Assembly (NCBI RefSeq): GCF_900129665.1
Contig: NZ_FQWL01000001.1
Location: forward strand, 496,001 to 560,000
DNA length: 64,000 nucleotides
Direction of reading: 5' to 3'
Source: Flagellimonas flava
GTDB taxonomy: Bacteria; Bacteroidota; Bacteroidia; Flavobacteriales; Flavobacteriaceae
Shown here: one piece after another, positions 50,460-58,456 of the stretch
Layout: every line of letters starts with the position of its first letter
Position numbering within the stretch: position 1 is the stretch's first letter
Made by a program: the position numbers and the translations under genes
The notes under the pieces: model-generated
Seen by the model: the letters and a program-made list of their open reading frames with translations, nothing else
What the model was told of the DNA's origin: nothing
The model's database searches: none

Positions 50460-50930
50460 ATGAAATATACACGACTTACGCAGCAGCAGTTGGAAGAGCT
50501 ACATCCCGAGTTTATCAATTTTTTGGCCACCCAATCCATAACGGCTGAGGAATGGGCAAGCATCAAGGAGGAAAAACCGGCGGTAGCGGAAGAGGAACTG
50601 GATGTTTTCAGCGACTTGGTTTGGGAAGGAGTGCTGGCCAAGGTGGAATACCTTGAGAACATTTCGGAAATGCACATGCACCTGTTTCATTTAACGGAGA
50701 AAGAAATGAAGCTCTTTTCCGTGAAGGTCCTTAACCCTGAGATTGATTTACGCACCCAAGTAGGTTTCGATTGGTTCAAGCGCAATTTCCAATCAGATTA
50801 CGTGGAATACCTCACCGCCTCAAAGGCGTATTCCGACGATAAAAACAAGGACAAATTTGATTTGATTCAGCAAGGGGCAGCCATAACCAAAGGAGAGCTT
50901 TACCAATGGTTTGAGCGGATTATGGAATAA
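50460..50930 (+). CDS. DUF6495 family protein
   Basis: A 156-residue acidic cytosolic protein: YTRLTQQQLEELHPEFINFLATQSITAEEWASIK, EEELDVFSDLVWEGVLAKVEYLENIS, then a mixed region and a C-terminal AAITKGELYQWFERIM. It matches my memory of DUF6495, a flavobacterial family of unknown role. It has no signal peptide, membrane span or known catalytic motif. It lies between two terminator/repeat-like sites and is monocistronic. The ATG follows the -7 box by 4 bases, which suggests a leaderless message. Confidence 0.8.
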   Translation: MKYTRLTQQQLEELHPEFINFLATQSITAEEWASIKEEKPAVAEEELDVFSDLVWEGVLAKVEYLENISEMHMHLFHLTEKEMKLFSVKVLNPEIDLRTQVGFDWFKRNFQSDYVEYLTASKAYSDDKNKDKFDLIQQGAAITKGELYQWFERIME

Positions 50931-50940
50931 TAAAATGCCA

Positions 50941-50960
50941 CCTCGAGCGTAGTCGAGAGG
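50941..50960. repeat. Dispersed intergenic motif (GCGTAGTCGAGA core), copy 2
   Basis: CCTCGAGCGTAGTCGAGAGG, followed by TTTTT; the CTCGA/TCGAG arms can pair, so it may also act as a weak terminator for the DUF6495 gene. It shares the core with 10932-10951. Confidence 0.75.
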
Positions 50961-50982
50961 TTTTTACTACAAGGGGCTAGGG

Positions 50983-51043
50983 CATGGGGTTTGATGCTGG
51001 ATGCCCGATGCTCAATTCTTGATTTTTAATGTTGAATGTTTGA
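50983..51043. repeat. Degenerate GATG-type repeat tract
   Basis: Units such as GATGCTGGATGCCCGATGCTCAA make up this part of the 181-bp gap. On the other strand they read as CATC units, like those at 52045-52100 on the far side of the lipoprotein gene. Similar tracts occur between genes in flavobacteria. No gene is seen here. Confidence 0.5.
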
Positions 51044-51111
51044 GTTCTACCAACGACCTTCGGCAAATTCGCGTAATTAGTGTCAAACCATTGGAATTCC
51101 TAGACCCCAAG

Positions 51112-51882
51112 TTATTCATCGTCAAAGTATGGTGCAAGGGCATCAAAGTCATGAACGTCAATACCAGACTTTTTTAGACTGGCTTTAATGGCAGGCAGTC
51201 CATTCTTGTCGTTTAATGCTGAAATTTTGATGAGGGTTACATGGAGAAACTCCCAGGTGCCAGTCCATCCCGGATTGCTATTGGTTCCATCAAAATTGGA
51301 AACTATAATATGAACTCCTCCGTCTGAAAATAGCAGAACATCATATTTTCTATCTATTTCGGATAATCCACCGGGCACTGCAAGAAAAGTAGAATAGTTT
51401 ACGTTTTGAACATTTTCCAAGGTGAAAATCAAAACGTGAGTTTGCATAACTTCCAAGTACAATTCTGGTGCAAGAAATAAGGCAGTATTTTCATTATAAT
51501 ATGCATCATCAAAGTCCAATACAATTTTTTGCACGTTCGCATTCCCATCCTCACCATTCTCCCCGTCCTTTCCTTGACAATCCAGAGCATTCCATTGGCC
51601 ATCACTGTTAATGTCCTCGTCTTCGTCATTGAACCAATCACCATCCAAATCCCAGCAATTAATTCCGTTGGCGCCATTTAGTCCATCTTGCCCCAAACAA
51701 TCCAAACCGTTCCACGTACCATCTTCATTAACATCTTCACTCTGGTCATTTATCCCATTTAAGTTTAAATCCCAACAATGATAGCCATTTTCACCGGGCT
51801 CCCCTTGCGGTCCCAAGGCCCCATCCTCACCCGAACAGGAAATCAACAAAATTCCAAGAAACCAAGTCCAATGTATGCGCAT
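51112..51882 (-). CDS. Collagen-like, calcium-site-like repeat lipoprotein
   Basis: A 256-residue lipoprotein (signal ending LLISC16). After a collagen-like GALGPQGEPGENG come two 40-residue repeats (36-75 and 76-115), each with C-W-D-L, an Asp/Asn-rich loop (VNEDG / INSDG) like EF-hand or thrombospondin type 3 sites, a second Cys in LDC, and another G-x-y stretch. Residues 117-256 form a beta-rich domain of unknown type (KIVLDFDDAYYNENT, TWEFLHVTLIKISAL). Likely surface exposed and calcium binding; the role is unknown. The 35-bp element lies 53 bp upstream. Confidence 0.78.
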   Translation of the reverse strand: MRIHWTWFLGILLISCSGEDGALGPQGEPGENGYHCWDLNLNGINDQSEDVNEDGTWNGLDCLGQDGLNGANGINCWDLDGDWFNDEDEDINSDGQWNALDCQGKDGENGEDGNANVQKIVLDFDDAYYNENTALFLAPELYLEVMQTHVLIFTLENVQNVNYSTFLAVPGGLSEIDRKYDVLLFSDGGVHIIVSNFDGTNSNPGWTGTWEFLHVTLIKISALNDKNGLPAIKASLKKSGIDVHDFDALAPYFDDE

Positions 51883-51934
51883 GACATCTGTTTTGATCTC
51901 AATGTATTTTAAAAGAGCGTTTTGTTGCTATCAA

Positions 51935-51969
51935 ATTGACGAATGGCCCATTTGAGTTGACGGATTTAA
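51935..51969. repeat. 35-bp intergenic element with 21-bp-spaced direct repeats, copy B
   Basis: ATTGACGAAT (51935-51944) and GTTGACGGAT (51956-51965) are 8 of 10 identical and 21 bp apart. The element matches 4694-4728 at 31 of 35 bases and likewise lies upstream of a leftward lipoprotein gene. Confidence 0.78.
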
Positions 51970-52044
51970 TAATTTTGGTTATACCTTTTCCTTTTATCAA
52001 ACCTTAAACTCAAGTTCAAATAAAAGTTCAATCGCAAACCCTAA

Positions 52045-52110
52045 TTGCCATCATCCAACATCTGATGCCTGACATCTAATACCCAATTATTGAGCATTAT
52101 CCATTCTTCA
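52045..52110. repeat. Degenerate CATC-type repeat tract
   Basis: CATCATCCAACATCTGATGC and similar units fill this part of the 271-bp gap before hisS. Its orientation is opposite to the tract at 50983-51043. Apart from this, the 35-bp element and a -7 box (TATATTTG, 52128-52135), nothing is seen in the gap. Confidence 0.5.
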
Positions 52111-52127
52111 TTGAACGGCAAACCCTT

Positions 52128-52135
52128 TATATTTG
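52128..52135 (+). promoter_or_regulatory. -7 box of the hisS gene
   Basis: TATATTTG is a perfect TAnnTTTG box 18 bp before the ATG. A TTG lies 14 bp upstream, closer than usual, so the upstream element is uncertain. Confidence 0.5.
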
Positions 52136-52153
52136 CACGAGAATTTAAAGTTA

Positions 52154-53530
52154 ATGCCACAAAAACCATCCATTCCTAAGGGAACACGCGATTTTTCACC
52201 AACCGAGGTTGCCAAACGCAACTATATCATTCAGACGATTAAAAAGCACTTCGAGGTGTTTGGGTTTCAACCTATAGAAACTCCGTCATTTGAAAACTCG
52301 GAAACCTTAATGGGAAAATATGGGGATGAGGGAGATCGTCTTATATTCAAGATTCTGAATTCAGGAGATTTCATTTCCAAGGTGGATGATGTAACCTATA
52401 GTTCTAAGAATTCCAATTCCTTAATTCCAAAGATTTCGGAAAAGGCACTTCGCTACGATCTTACGGTACCTTTTGCCCGTTACGTGGTGATGCACCAAAA
52501 CGAGATTGACTTTCCGTTTAAACGGTATCAAATTCAACCGGTTTGGCGGGCGGATAGGCCTCAAAAGGGGCGTTTTAGGGAGTTTTATCAATGTGATGCA
52601 GATGTGGTTGGGGCTAAATCCTTACTGCAAGAAGTGGAATTTGTACGCTTGTACGATGCTGTTTTTACCGACTTGGGCTTAAAAGGAACCACCATCAAAC
52701 TTAACAATAGAAAAGTACTGTCCGGCATAGCTGAGGCTATCGGAGCCAAACATCTACTAATTGATTTCACGGTAGCCCTCGATAAATTGGATAAAATAGG
52801 GGAGGAAGGTGTTAAAAAGGAAATGTTGGCCAAGGGCATCTCGGAAAATGCCATAGCTAAGGCATCCCCCCTGTTTGAAATGTCGGGTAACAGCTTGGAA
52901 CAATTGGAGCAATTGAAGTCCCTGTTGGTGGAATCCGAGATCGGTATGGAAGGAATCGCCGAGTTAAAGGAAATTATTGATGGCGTGGAGGCTTTGGGAT
53001 TGGAATCTGCCAAACTTCAATTGGATGTTACCTTGGCCCGTGGGCTCAATTACTATACAGGTGCCATTTATGAGGTCAGCGCGCCAGAAGGTGTGAAAAT
53101 GGGCTCCATCGGCGGCGGCGGACGCTATGATGACCTTACAGGGATTTTTGGTTTGAAAGACATCAGCGGTGTGGGAATCTCTTTTGGTCTAGATCGAATC
53201 TATCTGGTTTTGGAAGAATTGGGGCTCTTTCCTGAAAGCTTGAGCAAATCGGTTGAGGTATTATGTGTCAATTTTGGAAAACGTGAAAGCACGGCGGCCT
53301 TAAAGTTGGTTAATCAGCTGAGGGGCAAAGGAATCAAATCCGAGGTGTTTCCTACGAGTACCAAGATGCAAAAGCAGATGAAGTACGCTAATAACCGCAA
53401 TATTCCTTTTGTGGTACTTATAGGGGAGCAAGAATTGGCAGATGGTACGTTCGTGGTAAAAAACATGGCCAGTGGGGAACAGCAGACCTTTGAATTGGCA
53501 AAACCGGAGGTTTTTATCCATACCCTATAA
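52154..53530 (+). CDS. hisS: Histidyl-tRNA synthetase
   Basis: A 458-residue class II synthetase that charges tRNA-His. Motif 1: YIIQTIKKHFEVFGFQPIETP; motif 2: YQIQPVWRADRPQKGRFREFYQCDADVVG; the histidine-specific signatures ARGLNYYTGAIYEV and GGGGRYDDLTG; motif 3: GISFGLDRIYLVL. The C-terminal anticodon-binding domain follows (VLCVNFGKRESTAALKLVNQLR). It begins MPQKPSIPKGTRDFSP at 52154; the frame runs on 21 bases upstream but that start would precede the predicted transcription start. Its end overlaps the convergent NUDIX gene by 6 bases. Confidence 0.97.
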   Translation: MPQKPSIPKGTRDFSPTEVAKRNYIIQTIKKHFEVFGFQPIETPSFENSETLMGKYGDEGDRLIFKILNSGDFISKVDDVTYSSKNSNSLIPKISEKALRYDLTVPFARYVVMHQNEIDFPFKRYQIQPVWRADRPQKGRFREFYQCDADVVGAKSLLQEVEFVRLYDAVFTDLGLKGTTIKLNNRKVLSGIAEAIGAKHLLIDFTVALDKLDKIGEEGVKKEMLAKGISENAIAKASPLFEMSGNSLEQLEQLKSLLVESEIGMEGIAELKEIIDGVEALGLESAKLQLDVTLARGLNYYTGAIYEVSAPEGVKMGSIGGGGRYDDLTGIFGLKDISGVGISFGLDRIYLVLEELGLFPESLSKSVEVLCVNFGKRESTAALKLVNQLRGKGIKSEVFPTSTKMQKQMKYANNRNIPFVVLIGEQELADGTFVVKNMASGEQQTFELAKPEVFIHTL

Positions 53531-54070
53531 TCGTTTTTTTAGTGCTCCGACTATAACTTGGTAGTAACTTAAATCATGTGGAACAAAACCTTCCAGCTCA
53601 TTTTGTTCAACACGTTTTTCAAAGGTTCCTATTTCGATAAATTTTAGGTCTTCCACTTCTGTTTCCTGTTTCGTAAGCTTGTGAAGAGATACTTTGAGTT
53701 CACAGCAAAAAGTATGGTGAAATTCTTTATCTATTAAAGTATCCGAGTGCTTATGAACGGATTTGAAAAATCCAATTTCATGTAACTCCGATGGTAAAAT
53801 TTCCAACCCGATTTCTTCCTGAACTTCTCTAACAGCAGCAATAGCCATGTCTTCCCCAGCTCCTATATGTCCTGCAACGGAAACATCCCATAGTAAGGGA
53901 TGTGTGTCTTTTTGTGCACCTCTTTGCTGCCAAAGTATTTGCCCTTTGTTAGTATAGAACCAAATATGAACGGTAGGGTGGAACAATCCCTTCAAATGGG
54001 CTTCGGATTTTAAACAGGTATGTCCTGTATAATTTCCGTAGTCATCGAGAATGTCCACCAATTCATCCAT
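53525..54070 (-). CDS. NUDIX hydrolase
   Basis: A 181-residue protein with a NUDIX box GHIGAGEDMAIAAVREVQEEIGL (GX5EX7REXXEEXG) at about residues 67-90. The N-terminal part (DELVDILDDYGNYTGHTCLKSEAHLKGLFHPTVHIWFY) and the W..R strand before the box resemble isopentenyl-diphosphate isomerase-like NUDIX proteins, whose substrates vary. It would hydrolyse a nucleoside diphosphate-linked compound. Lies 50 bp from the M42 peptidase gene on the same strand; no clear functional link. Confidence 0.9.
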   Translation of the reverse strand: MDELVDILDDYGNYTGHTCLKSEAHLKGLFHPTVHIWFYTNKGQILWQQRGAQKDTHPLLWDVSVAGHIGAGEDMAIAAVREVQEEIGLEILPSELHEIGFFKSVHKHSDTLIDKEFHHTFCCELKVSLHKLTKQETEVEDLKFIEIGTFEKRVEQNELEGFVPHDLSYYQVIVGALKKRL

Positions 54071-54120
54071 GAATCTATTGGTCAGTAGTAAAAGATTCCC
54101 GCTTTTGAGGGAATGATAAC

Positions 54121-55209
54121 TTAGTCAAAGTAACTAAACGTCTCCCCCTCTTTGATAGTGAGAAGTGTTTCGTAAATCAAACGAATCACGTTTTCCACGT
54201 CATCCTTGTGAACCGTCTCAACCGTGGTATGCATGTAACGAAGGGGCAAGGAAATCAAAGCGGAGGCAACTCCACCATTGCTATAGGCAAAAGCATCTGT
54301 ATCCGTTCCCGTATAGCGGGATGAAGCCAAACGTTGGAAAGGAATCTTGTTGGCTTCTGCGGTTTCAATGATACGCTCCCGTAGTTTGTTCTGCACTGCT
54401 GGGGCATAAGATATAACGGGGCCAGCGCCAATGGAAGTTTCCCCTTCTTTCTTTTTATCGATCATAGGAGTAGTGGTGTCATGACACACATCGGTAACTA
54501 TGGCCACATCTGGTTTGATGGTCTGCGTAATCATTTCGGCACCTCTAAGCCCAATTTCTTCCTGCACGGAATTGGTAATGTATAGGCCAAAAGGTAGTTC
54601 CTTCTTGTTTTCATGAAGTAGACGGGCCACTTCAGCAATCATAAAACCACCCGCACGATTATCTAAAGCACGACAGACGTATTTGTTCTCATTAAGAACT
54701 TGAAATTCATCGGGATAGGTTATAACACATCCCACATGCACTCCCATTTTTTCCACTTCCTCCTTGTCTTTGGCTCCTATATCGATAAAAATATTATCCA
54801 ATTTAGGAGGCTCTTCTTTAGCACGATTTCTGGTGTGTATTGCCGGCCAACCAAATACACCTTTTACAATTCCATTTTTGGTGTGAATGTTCACCCACTT
54901 GGAAGGAGCTATCTGATGGTCACTTCCACCATTGCGTATAACATAGAGCAATCCGTTGTCCGTAATATAATTGACATACCAAGAGATTTCATCCGAATGT
55001 CCCTCAATGACCACTTTGTACTTGGCTTTTGGGTTAATGACCGCAACCGCGGTGCCATAGGTATCCGTGATAAAATCATCAACGTAGGGTTTTAGATATT
55101 CCATCCAAATTTTCTGCCCCTCCCATTCATAACCTGTTGGGGATGCATTGTTTAGATATTTTTCAAAGAATTTTAAGGACTTTGCCGTGATAATTTTGGA
55201 TGTTGCCAT
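54121..55209 (-). CDS. M42 family metallopeptidase
   Basis: A 362-residue cytosolic aminopeptidase/glutamyl-aminopeptidase-like enzyme that forms large tetrahedral complexes in other organisms. Metal ligands and catalytic residues appear as VIEGHSDEISWYV (His, Asp), CRALDNRAGGF (bridging Asp), VQEEIGLRGAE (general base Glu, metal Glu), VTDVCHDTTTP (Asp) and a late His in PLRYMHTTVETVHKDDV. Probably degrades peptides released by proteases. Divergent from the DUF4294 gene with a 92-bp gap. Confidence 0.93.
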   Translation of the reverse strand: MATSKIITAKSLKFFEKYLNNASPTGYEWEGQKIWMEYLKPYVDDFITDTYGTAVAVINPKAKYKVVIEGHSDEISWYVNYITDNGLLYVIRNGGSDHQIAPSKWVNIHTKNGIVKGVFGWPAIHTRNRAKEEPPKLDNIFIDIGAKDKEEVEKMGVHVGCVITYPDEFQVLNENKYVCRALDNRAGGFMIAEVARLLHENKKELPFGLYITNSVQEEIGLRGAEMITQTIKPDVAIVTDVCHDTTTPMIDKKKEGETSIGAGPVISYAPAVQNKLRERIIETAEANKIPFQRLASSRYTGTDTDAFAYSNGGVASALISLPLRYMHTTVETVHKDDVENVIRLIYETLLTIKEGETFSYFD

Positions 55210-55301
55210 GTACGTGGTTTAGTCCACAAACATAACAATATTCACTTTTATTTAATAGCCAATTGTTAGCTTTATCCTTAATTTTGGCAGGACTTTGAGA
55301 A

Positions 55302-55994
55302 ATGGAAAGCATGTTGCGTTATTGCGTTTTGTTTGGTTTTTTAATGTTGGGAATTCTTGGCTTTTCCCAAGAAACCACACCAAAGGATTCCGTAGCCGAT
55401 TATTATGTTAGGTTTGAAGGGGATTCCATTTTGTACAGTTCCATTGCTTTGGATGAAGTGTATCTTTTTGGCAAGTTGGAATTTGCCGACAGGAAAGAAA
55501 AGCTTCGCTACTATATACTCCGCAGAAAAACTTTAAAGGTATATCCCTACGCTAAGCTGGCCGCAGAGCGGCTAGAGGAGATGAACGATAGCCTTCTAAA
55601 AATCAAGAAAAGAAGACATCGCAAAAAATACACAAAGACCGTTCAAAAATATGTAGAGGGCGAATTTTCGGATGAGCTTAAAAAGCTTACCCGCACTGAA
55701 GGCCAGATTCTGATTAAACTCATCTACCGACAAACTGGTAAAACGGCTTTTGACCTCGTCAAGGAGCTTCGGAACGGTTGGCGTGCATTCTGGTACAATA
55801 CCACGGCCAAGGCTTTTAAAATAAGTATTAAAGAGGAGTTTCATCCAGAGAAAATCCATGAAGATTATCTCATTGAAGATATCTTACAGCGTGCTTTTGC
55901 AGCTAAAAAATTGGAGCGACAGAAATCCGTGCTGGATTATGATTATGCCCAATTGAGCAATAAATGGAAAAAGGAAAAAGCCAAGAATAACTAA
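55302..55994 (+). CDS. DUF4294 exported protein
   Basis: A 230-residue protein with a signal peptide (MLRYCVLFGFLMLGILGFSQ from the alternative ATG at 55311) and a DUF4294 body: YYILRRKTLKVYPYAKLAAERLEEM, KYTKTVQKYVEGEFSDELKKLTRTEGQILIKLIYRQTG and a basic C-terminus. Function unknown, but it is widespread in flavobacteria. The upstream -7 box TAATTTTG (55279-55286) is perfect. Its stop codon overlaps that of the DUF6095 gene on the other strand. Confidence 0.85.
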   Translation: MESMLRYCVLFGFLMLGILGFSQETTPKDSVADYYVRFEGDSILYSSIALDEVYLFGKLEFADRKEKLRYYILRRKTLKVYPYAKLAAERLEEMNDSLLKIKKRRHRKKYTKTVQKYVEGEFSDELKKLTRTEGQILIKLIYRQTGKTAFDLVKELRNGWRAFWYNTTAKAFKISIKEEFHPEKIHEDYLIEDILQRAFAAKKLERQKSVLDYDYAQLSNKWKKEKAKNN

Positions 55995-56224
55995 AGTTTC
56001 TTCTTTTTCCCGAATAGCGCATCCATAAAGATTTTAATCGTGTAGAACCCAAAGGAAATGGCCACTACGGCCAAAAGGATTCCGATGACAAGAACAGGTA
56101 TGTAGGCCGGATGTTCTTCGTTCTTAAATGCTTGGGAAATAACCACCGGAGCTAGAAACATGAGCGCTACCGTATAGCCCACAAACTTAAGCCCTTTCAC
56201 CAATAGTTTTTTGTCTGTATGCAT
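55991..56224 (-). CDS. DUF6095 small membrane protein
   Basis: A 77-residue protein with two membrane spans (about residues 13-31 and 41-63) and basic ends (MHTDKKLLVKGLKFVGYT; GKKKKL). It resembles DUF6095, a family of unknown role found in flavobacteria. The stop codons of this gene and DUF4294 share bases (CTAA). It is divergent from the GntP permease gene with a 58-bp gap. Confidence 0.75.
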   Translation of the reverse strand: MHTDKKLLVKGLKFVGYTVALMFLAPVVISQAFKNEEHPAYIPVLVIGILLAVVAISFGFYTIKIFMDALFGKKKKL

Positions 56225-56282
56225 CGCTACTAAAATAGGAATATTAGCTTATATTTAGAGGTGGTCCCTTTAAATATCTAAG

Positions 56283-57605
56283 ATGGAAATCCTCGTTTTG
56301 ATTCTTGTGATTGTGTTCATTATCGTAGCTACGGTCCGATTTAAAATGCATCCAGTATTCTCTTTGGTTATTGCCGCCATATTTTCCGGATTTTTACTTG
56401 GTCTCACCCCTGCAGAGATTATGAAAGGTATTGGGGAAGGATTCGGGAAAACACTTTCGGGAATTGGATTGGTGATTGCGTTTGGTACGGTTATCGGTAT
56501 CTATCTGGAAAAGACAGGGAGTACCAAGGTCCTGGCACGTTCCATTTTAAACGTAATAGGCTTGAAGCGCTCTCCCTTGGCGATGAATCTGGCGGGTTAT
56601 GTGATTTCTATTCCCGTGTTTTGCGATTCGGGATTTATCATTTTGTCATCATTAAATAAAGCTATTAGTAAAAAAACTGGGATTCCGGTTCTGGTTTTTG
56701 CAATTGCCCTGGCCTCCGGATTATATGCTGCCCATGTTTTTGTGCCACCAACCCCGGGCCCGCTTGCCGCTGCGGCCATCCTTGAGGCTGACTTGGGAAC
56801 TGTGCTATTACTAGGGTTGGCAGTTTCCATTCCCGTATCGTTGATGGGGTATGTATGGGCGCAAATTATTGGGCGTAAATTAACTCAGGAGGCAAAGGAT
56901 GTTGAACCTGTATCCGAGGAAGAAGAAAGTCTTGCAGAAATCAAGCCAATATCTGCATTTTTACCCCTGTTGGCCCCCATCATTTTGATAGCCTTAAAGT
57001 CCATCGCCAACTATCCCACATTTCCATTGGGTAAAGGTCCTGTTTTTGCGGTCCTGGACTTTTTGGGAAGTCCTATAATAGCGCTAATGGTAGGCGTGCT
57101 CCTGGCCTTTTTACTGGCTAGGAAGATCCCGCAAAAGGAACGTAAGGGCTGGGTGGCAGAGGCCTTTAAACAAGCTGGCTCCATTGTTTTGATCACAGGG
57201 GCCGGGGGTGCATTTGGAGCCATTCTGCGAACACTCGATATTGCCGAAATATTTAACATAACCGGAAGCTCCGGTGTGGGTGGGTTACTTATAGCCTTTG
57301 CAATCGCAGCTTTTTTAAAAACGGCACAAGGCTCTTCCACAGTTGCCATCATTACCACCTCTGCGATTTTAGCCCCCTTGTTGGATACCTTTGGCCTAAT
57401 CGATCTAACGGATAAAGCACTGGCGGTATTGGCCGTTGGAGCAGGGGCCATGACCGTATCTCATGTAAATGATAGTTATTTCTGGGTCGTGTCCCAGTTT
57501 TCAAATATCAATGTGAAAACGGCCTTAAAAGGCCATACCATGGCAAGCTTGGTTCAGGGGCTTACAGGAATCCTGATTATTTTATTGCTGTACTCCTTTC
57601 TCTAA
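56283..57605 (+). CDS. GntP family permease (gluconate:H+ symporter-like)
   Basis: A 440-residue secondary transporter with about 12-13 membrane spans. GntP marks: FGTVIGIYLEKTGSTKVLARSIL, SIPVFCDSGFIILSSL, AHVFVPPTPGPLAAAAIL, ITGAGGAFGAILRT, KTAQGSSTVAIITTSAI and a late AGAMTVSHVNDSYFWVVSQF. The family moves gluconate or related organic acids with protons. Gluconate kinase is not in the window, so the link to the gnd/zwf cluster 47 kb away is only suggestive. Its stop codon abuts that of the convergent DUF4249 gene. Confidence 0.93.
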   Translation: MEILVLILVIVFIIVATVRFKMHPVFSLVIAAIFSGFLLGLTPAEIMKGIGEGFGKTLSGIGLVIAFGTVIGIYLEKTGSTKVLARSILNVIGLKRSPLAMNLAGYVISIPVFCDSGFIILSSLNKAISKKTGIPVLVFAIALASGLYAAHVFVPPTPGPLAAAAILEADLGTVLLLGLAVSIPVSLMGYVWAQIIGRKLTQEAKDVEPVSEEEESLAEIKPISAFLPLLAPIILIALKSIANYPTFPLGKGPVFAVLDFLGSPIIALMVGVLLAFLLARKIPQKERKGWVAEAFKQAGSIVLITGAGGAFGAILRTLDIAEIFNITGSSGVGGLLIAFAIAAFLKTAQGSSTVAIITTSAILAPLLDTFGLIDLTDKALAVLAVGAGAMTVSHVNDSYFWVVSQFSNINVKTALKGHTMASLVQGLTGILIILLLYSFL

Positions 57606-58442
57606 TTAGGGAATGACAATACTTTTTTTGTATTCTTCCACAACAGCAAAATAGCCCAACGGAAATCGGTTTGGTATTTTCAAATTGTCAAAAAAGTCGA
57701 TATTATCCAATTCCGTAATATCAAAAATGTTCCCTCGAACTGTGGTTGCAGGGGTTTCAAAAACACCAAAATCTTCCTCGGTTTGTTCAAGTAGCTTGTT
57801 CATATAGTTATAAAACTCAAGATCTGCACCTAGGACGCTTATCGTAAGTTCTTGACCCGGCTCAAATTTTTCATCGTAGAAGTAGGAAAAACTAAACTGC
57901 TGCCCTTGAAAAAATTGGTCTTCCAAAGTGACAAAATTTCCGAAGCCCAAATCAAAAACATAGAAATCGTTTCTGTTTGGATCATCGGTAATAGTAATGA
58001 TTAGTTCAGTCTCATCTTCATCGAAAAGTGTGTTGGTTCCCAACTGCAGGCTATCTATAGGCACCGTTGGAACGTAGGCTGTACTTCCATAATAGCGTTT
58101 GTCCTCCCAACTAATTTGCAATAAAAGTTCTTCGCTTGCTGCAAGGGTTTCTCTTGATCTTACACCTTTGTAGACGCCGGAACCCGGATTTTCGATATCT
58201 ACAAGTACTCCGCCAGCTAAGGTGATCTGCTTCAAATTGGTCACTGGAGTTTCCCCAAAAAAGGAATCTGTAAGGCTGACTTCCACTTCAATATTAACTA
58301 TGTTAACACTGGGGTCAACGCGAACCAAGGAGTTTATTATCAGCCTTGGATCTTCAGAAGGTACATCAACGTCCACCACATCTTCACAGGACAATGCTGA
58401 AAACATGAGGATACAAAGCGAGATGTACTTTAATGAGTCCAT
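57606..58442 (-). CDS. DUF4249 lipoprotein C
   Basis: A 278-residue lipoprotein: signal ending ALSC (Cys19), then EDVVDVDVPSEDPRLIINSLVR, and a beta-rich body. It is closest in order and pattern to the next gene (DSFFGETPVTNL, FDIT-ELDNIDFFDNLKIPNRFPLGYFAVVEEYKKSI). The C-terminal pattern D-N-x-x-x-P-x-x-F-P-L-G-Y-F-A is shared by all three paralogues. Function unknown; acidic residues just after the Cys could signal surface exposure. Last of a four-gene leftward cluster, 14 bp after lipoprotein B. Confidence 0.86.
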   Translation of the reverse strand: MDSLKYISLCILMFSALSCEDVVDVDVPSEDPRLIINSLVRVDPSVNIVNIEVEVSLTDSFFGETPVTNLKQITLAGGVLVDIENPGSGVYKGVRSRETLAASEELLLQISWEDKRYYGSTAYVPTVPIDSLQLGTNTLFDEDETELIITITDDPNRNDFYVFDLGFGNFVTLEDQFFQGQQFSFSYFYDEKFEPGQELTISVLGADLEFYNYMNKLLEQTEEDFGVFETPATTVRGNIFDITELDNIDFFDNLKIPNRFPLGYFAVVEEYKKSIVIP

Positions 58443-58456
58443 CTTAAAAAATTGGT

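Noticed and set aside
50983..52110. Insertion sequence or cassette with inverted ends
   Set aside because: The flanking tracts are degenerate, and no transposase, integrase or target-site duplication is seen.
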